Assembly (NCBI GenBank): GCA_036307825.1
Contig: JAXJWW010000104.1
Coordinates: forward strand, 1-64,000
Source of the DNA: RGIG9060 sp036307825
GTDB taxonomy: Bacteria > Spirochaetota > Spirochaetia > Treponematales > Treponemataceae
Direction of reading: 5' to 3'
Length of the DNA: 64,000 nt
Part shown: piece after piece, positions 61,547 to 64,000 of the stretch
Layout of the letters: the number at the start of each line of letters is the position of its first letter
Numbering within the stretch: position 1 is the first letter of the stretch
Notes under the pieces: generated by a model
Told to the model about the DNA's origin: nothing
Database searches by the model: none
The model's input: only the letters and a program-made list of their open reading frames with translations
Made by a program: the position numbers and the translations under genes

Positions 61547-61575
61547 ATTATAGGTTTCAAAGTAAAGGTAGTCAA
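61547..61575 (-). promoter_or_regulatory. Leaderless-type promoter of the Aat-like gene
   Basis: -35 TTGACT (61575-61570), 17-bp spacer, perfect -10 TATAAT (61552-61547), 7 bases to the ATG at 61539. Confidence 0.7.
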
Positions 61576-61623
61576 GGAATTTTATTTTTACAACATAAGA
61601 AAATAATTTGCAATAAAAAAAGA

Positions 61624-61653
61624 TTGAAAATTTATTGTTAGCAATGTTAAAAT
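61624..61653 (+). promoter_or_regulatory. Leaderless-type promoter of the helicase gene
   Basis: -35 TTGAAA (61624-61629), 18-bp spacer, extended -10 TGTTAAAAT (61645-61653), 6 bases to an ATG at 61660. Confidence 0.6.
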
Positions 61654-61659
61654 AAAAAA

Positions 61660-63085
61660 ATGAATATCGTTAAAAATATTTTTTTTTAAAAACAAAAAGA
61701 CAAAAAATAACACCATCAATACAGATAACGAAATATTTACAAGAACAACTCAAGAACAGCAAATAAAACAATCTCAAGAAGATACACAAAATTTTGAATT
61801 AACTTGCGAAATGCAAGATGCAATAAACTCAATAAAAAATCCTAAAAATCAAATTATTTGGATATATGGAAAAGCAGGAACTGGTAAATCAACTTTTCTT
61901 AATTATCTAAAAAATACGGTAAAACAAAAAAACACAGTATATCTTGCGCCAACTGGTATGTCAGCATTGCTTATATCAGGTCAAACAATTCATAGTTTTT
62001 TTCAAATTCAACCAACTTCTTTGTACATACAAAACAAAAGTAAGTCTAATTACAATAGAAGTCTATTAAACAAACTTTCGAGAGTAGATTTAATTGTTAT
62101 TGATGAAATTTCAATGGTAAGAGCTGATTTGTTAGATGAAATTGATTACGAACTTAGAATTGCTACAGAAAATGACACCCCTTTTGGTGGAATAAAAATG
62201 TTATTTTTAGGAGATCCATATCAGTTGCCTCCTGTGCTAGATAAAAATGTACAAAATATTTTTATGACGAAATATAAAAGTGCATACTTTTTTTCTTCAA
62301 CTGTAATTAGGAATAATTTAAGTCTAATAACTCATATTGAATTTACAAAAGTTTTTAGACAAACTGATGAAAATTTCCTAAATATTTTGTCGTCTTTACG
62401 ATTAGCAGAAAATATTACAACAAATACATTGGATAGTATAAACTCAAGAATTATTTATGATGAAGAAATTCCAAAAAACATTATTCGTATTACAGGAACA
62501 AAAGCACAAGCAGAAAATTATAATTTAGTAGAATATACAAAAATAAATTCCCAAGAAAGAACTTTTATATACACTGGTGAAGGCAATATTCCACAAGACA
62601 AAGATCTCCCTTGTCCTAAAAACATAAAATTAAAAATCGGAACACAAATTTTATTAATTGCAAATGATCAAGGAAAAAGTTATGTAAACGGAACAGTAGC
62701 AACTATAACAGACTTTAAAGATGATTATATAATCGCTAAAAAAGAGAATGGGGCTGAAATATTTATAAAACGACATACATGGGAAGGTATAAAATATGAT
62801 TTAGTCGATGGCGAAATTGTCGAAAAAATTGATTATACATATACTCAATATCCAATACTTTATGGTTGGGCAATGACAATTCATAAAGCACAAGGAAAAA
62901 CATTCGAAAAAGTCTATATAGACCTTTCTACAGGACCATTTACAGAAGGACAAGCTTATGTTGCAGTATCTCGTGTAAAAAGTATTGACGGTTTATATTT
63001 GAAAACAAAATTATACACTAGAGATTTTTTTACTAATGGTATAATAAAAAAATATTTTAACTATATAAAATTGCTAAAAAAATAA
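61660..63085 (+). CDS. Pif1/RecD-like DNA helicase, start separated by a T9 frameshift
   Basis: The helicase core is open from ATG 61811 (424 residues): Walker A IYGKAGTGKSTFLN, Walker B LIVIDEISMVRAD, LFLGDPYQLPPV, and C-terminal YGWAMTIHKAQGKTF and YVAVSRVKS. It is a superfamily 1 5'-3' helicase of the Pif1/AAA type. The frame stays open upstream to 61664 without a ribosome site at 61811. A promoter instead points to ATG 61660, whose frame stops after nine codons at a T9 tract (61679-61687). With one T fewer the frames join to give about 474 residues. Confidence 0.85.
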
Positions 63086-63095
63086 TCCTACCCTG

Positions 63096-63131
63096 CCCCG
63101 TAAAAATTTTTCTTTACGGGGTTATTTTTTT
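63096..63131 (+). terminator. Terminator of the helicase gene
   Basis: CCCCGTAAA/TTTACGGGG stem followed by TTATTTTTTT. The T-run is also the beginning of the 77-bp repeat. Confidence 0.85.
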
Positions 63132-63201
63132 ACACTTCCCTATTTTCAACTTCATTCAAAAAATCGTAAATTCCGTCTTGGGACAAAATTCCGCGTTTTA
63201 A
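63125..63201. repeat. 77-bp direct repeat, left copy
   Basis: 73 of 77 bases match 63924-64000. Together the copies bracket the VapBC-type module with a 799-bp offset. Confidence 0.9.
63130..63201 (-). pseudogene. Detached 3' end of a duplicated gene
   Basis: On the minus strand it reads a 23-residue C-terminus containing GILSQDGIYDFL and ending ENREV, then stop. Upstream in that frame a TAG soon appears, so the rest of the gene is absent. The same tail ends the gene entering from the right edge. Confidence 0.6.
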
Positions 63202-63262
63202 GTTTTTTTTACTCTACACAAGTGATATAAACTGTGGTATATTTAAGCATAGGAGGATTGAA

Positions 63263-63511
63263 ATGCCATACACGCTGGTTGAAGAAAAAATTTCTCAAAT
63301 TTCTAGTGAATTTCAACAAGAACTTATTGATTTTGTAGATTTCTTGCTTTACAAACAAAATTTACAGACAGAAAAAAATTCAATTTCTCAAGAAAAACAA
63401 AAAAAACTTGATGCCCTTAATGCTATTTCTGGAATTTTAACGACAGAAGAATCAAATGCCATAAATGACTCAATTTCAGCGGGAATAAAATGCAAGGAAA
63501 TTCAGTTATGA
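63263..63511 (+). CDS. DUF2281/VapB-like antitoxin
   Basis: 82 residues opening MPYTLVEEKISQISSEFQQE, then LIDFVDFLLYKQ, as in DUF2281 antitoxins paired with PIN toxins. The second half is unstructured and binds the toxin in known pairs. AGGAGG lies before the ATG. An imperfect dyad (CACAAGT/AACTGTG) upstream may be its operator. Its TGA overlaps the toxin ATG. Confidence 0.85.
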   Translation: MPYTLVEEKISQISSEFQQELIDFVDFLLYKQNLQTEKNSISQEKQKKLDALNAISGILTTEESNAINDSISAGIKCKEIQL

Positions 63512-63906
63512 CATATTTTTTAGATACAAATATTATAAGTTATATATTAAATGGAAATACTAATGTCAAAAATAGAATAGAGGAACTTATTTTACAGGAT
63601 AATAATATTTCAGTTCCTATATTTGCTTATTATGAAATAAAAAGAGGTTTACTTTCTGTTGGTGCAACTGCAAAATTTGAACGTTTTGATAATTTTGTAA
63701 AAGTTTGTAATCTTGTAAATGTAGATATATCTACTTTTGATTTAGCATCTCAAATTTATGCACAATTAAAACAGACTGGAAATCTTATTGAAGATGCAGA
63801 TTTACTCATCGGTGTATCAGCATTAGAACACAATGCAATTTTAATTACAAATAATGCTAACCATCTTCAAAGAATTCCAAATTTACAAATAGAAGTTATA
63901 AATTAA
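63508..63906 (+). CDS. PIN-domain (VapC-type) ribonuclease toxin
   Basis: 132 residues, complete PIN domain: first acidic residue YFLDTNIISYI, second in FAYYEIKRG (Glu), third/fourth in GNLIEDADLLIGVSAL, and late ITNNANHLQRI. VapC toxins cut tRNA or rRNA. The ATG at 63508 overlaps the antitoxin stop (ATGA); AAGGA is 9 bases upstream. Confidence 0.9.
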   Translation: MTYFLDTNIISYILNGNTNVKNRIEELILQDNNISVPIFAYYEIKRGLLSVGATAKFERFDNFVKVCNLVNVDISTFDLASQIYAQLKQTGNLIEDADLLIGVSALEHNAILITNNANHLQRIPNLQIEVIN

Positions 63907-63923
63907 ATCATTTTCTTCTGATA

Positions 63924-64000
63924 TTTTTTTACTCTTCCCTATTTTCAACTTCACACAAAAAATCGTAAATTCCGTCTTGGGACAAAATTCCGCATTTTAA
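63924..64000. repeat. 77-bp direct repeat, right copy (may continue past the window)
   Basis: 73 of 77 bases match 63125-63201. It starts in the same T7 run and reaches the window end, so its full length is unknown. Confidence 0.9.
63929..64000 (-). CDS. 3' end of a gene entering from the right edge
   Basis: The last 23 codons and stop of a minus-strand frame: GILSQDGIYDFL, then a tail ending ENREE. The rest lies outside the window. The tail recurs almost exactly at 63130-63201. Family unknown. Confidence 0.5.
   Translation of the reverse strand, partial: LKCGILSQDGIYDFLCEVENREE

Noticed and set aside
63125..64000. Repeats around vapBC as integron attC sites
   Set aside because: Treponema denticola has a chromosomal integron and toxin-antitoxin cassettes are typical, but these 77-bp repeats are not palindromic, lack RYYYAAC/GTTRRRY boxes at the ends, and encode a protein tail.
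1..64000. CRISPR arrays, prophage or insertion sequences
   Set aside because: No evenly spaced repeats, cas genes, phage structural genes or transposases are visible; accessory content is limited to the restriction pair and the toxin-antitoxin modules.

Overview
The window is AT-rich, densely coding DNA that looks chromosomal and most resembles a host-associated or intestinal Treponema (Spirochaetes). The evidence is a TdeIII-like restriction-modification pair, many short exported or outer-membrane proteins, a possible P13-like porin, a fused AroDE enzyme, low GC and A/T-rich codon use. I see no rRNA, tRNA or CRISPR array. About 65 protein genes are supported, including a 33-codon gene and a 53-codon gene that are easy to miss.

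Layout. 1-3.4 kb: an InlB-repeat lipoprotein divergent from an XRE repressor with paired operators, then DUF456, an Eis-like acetyltransferase and a small anchored protein. 3.4-7.6 kb: GltS-type carrier, acyltransferase, radical SAM and flavodoxin genes. 7.6-12.2 kb: an envelope block with an OmpR-type two-component system facing a periplasmic coiled-coil gene. 12.3-20.6 kb: tyrS, NlpC/P60 lipoprotein, HD-GYP protein, acyl-ACP thioesterase, AlkD-like, PAP2, threonine aldolase, a candidate type I toxin-antitoxin locus, and an AzoR-like enzyme. 20.8-28.1 kb: an rtcB operon with a structured leader, YbaK, several exported proteins, an M14 peptidase and glnA. 28.4-35.7 kb: porin-like gene, a membrane-tethered MerR with a CPBP protease, then aroDE-rpiA-rluA. 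35.8-41 kb: gadB-gadC and a type II restriction-modification pair. 41-51 kb: pepF, a deaminase-family gene, mnmG, an MCP and proA-proB-proC. 51-64 kb: def-fmt-PASTA, nhaC, adenylate cyclase, FprA flavoprotein, an Aat-like protein, a Pif1/RecD-like helicase and a VapBC-type module.

Functional links. Glutamate recurs: GltS imports it, GlnA aminates it, GadB/GadC decarboxylate and exchange it for acid resistance, and ProA/B/C turn it into proline.

Two observations stand out. First, the intergenic stretch 19.65-20.0 kb looks like an Fst/par-type type I toxin-antitoxin locus. It has a 33-residue membrane peptide, convergent promoters, one bidirectional terminator, and short direct repeats that let the antisense RNA pair with the toxin ribosome-binding site and start codon. 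Second, about twenty genes have no Shine-Dalgarno sequence but have a -35/-10 promoter placed so that transcription should begin at, or within about one base of, the ATG. This suggests frequent leaderless mRNAs. The same rule relocates the helicase start across a T9 tract. Both toxin-antitoxin modules are bracketed by duplicated ends of a neighbouring gene.
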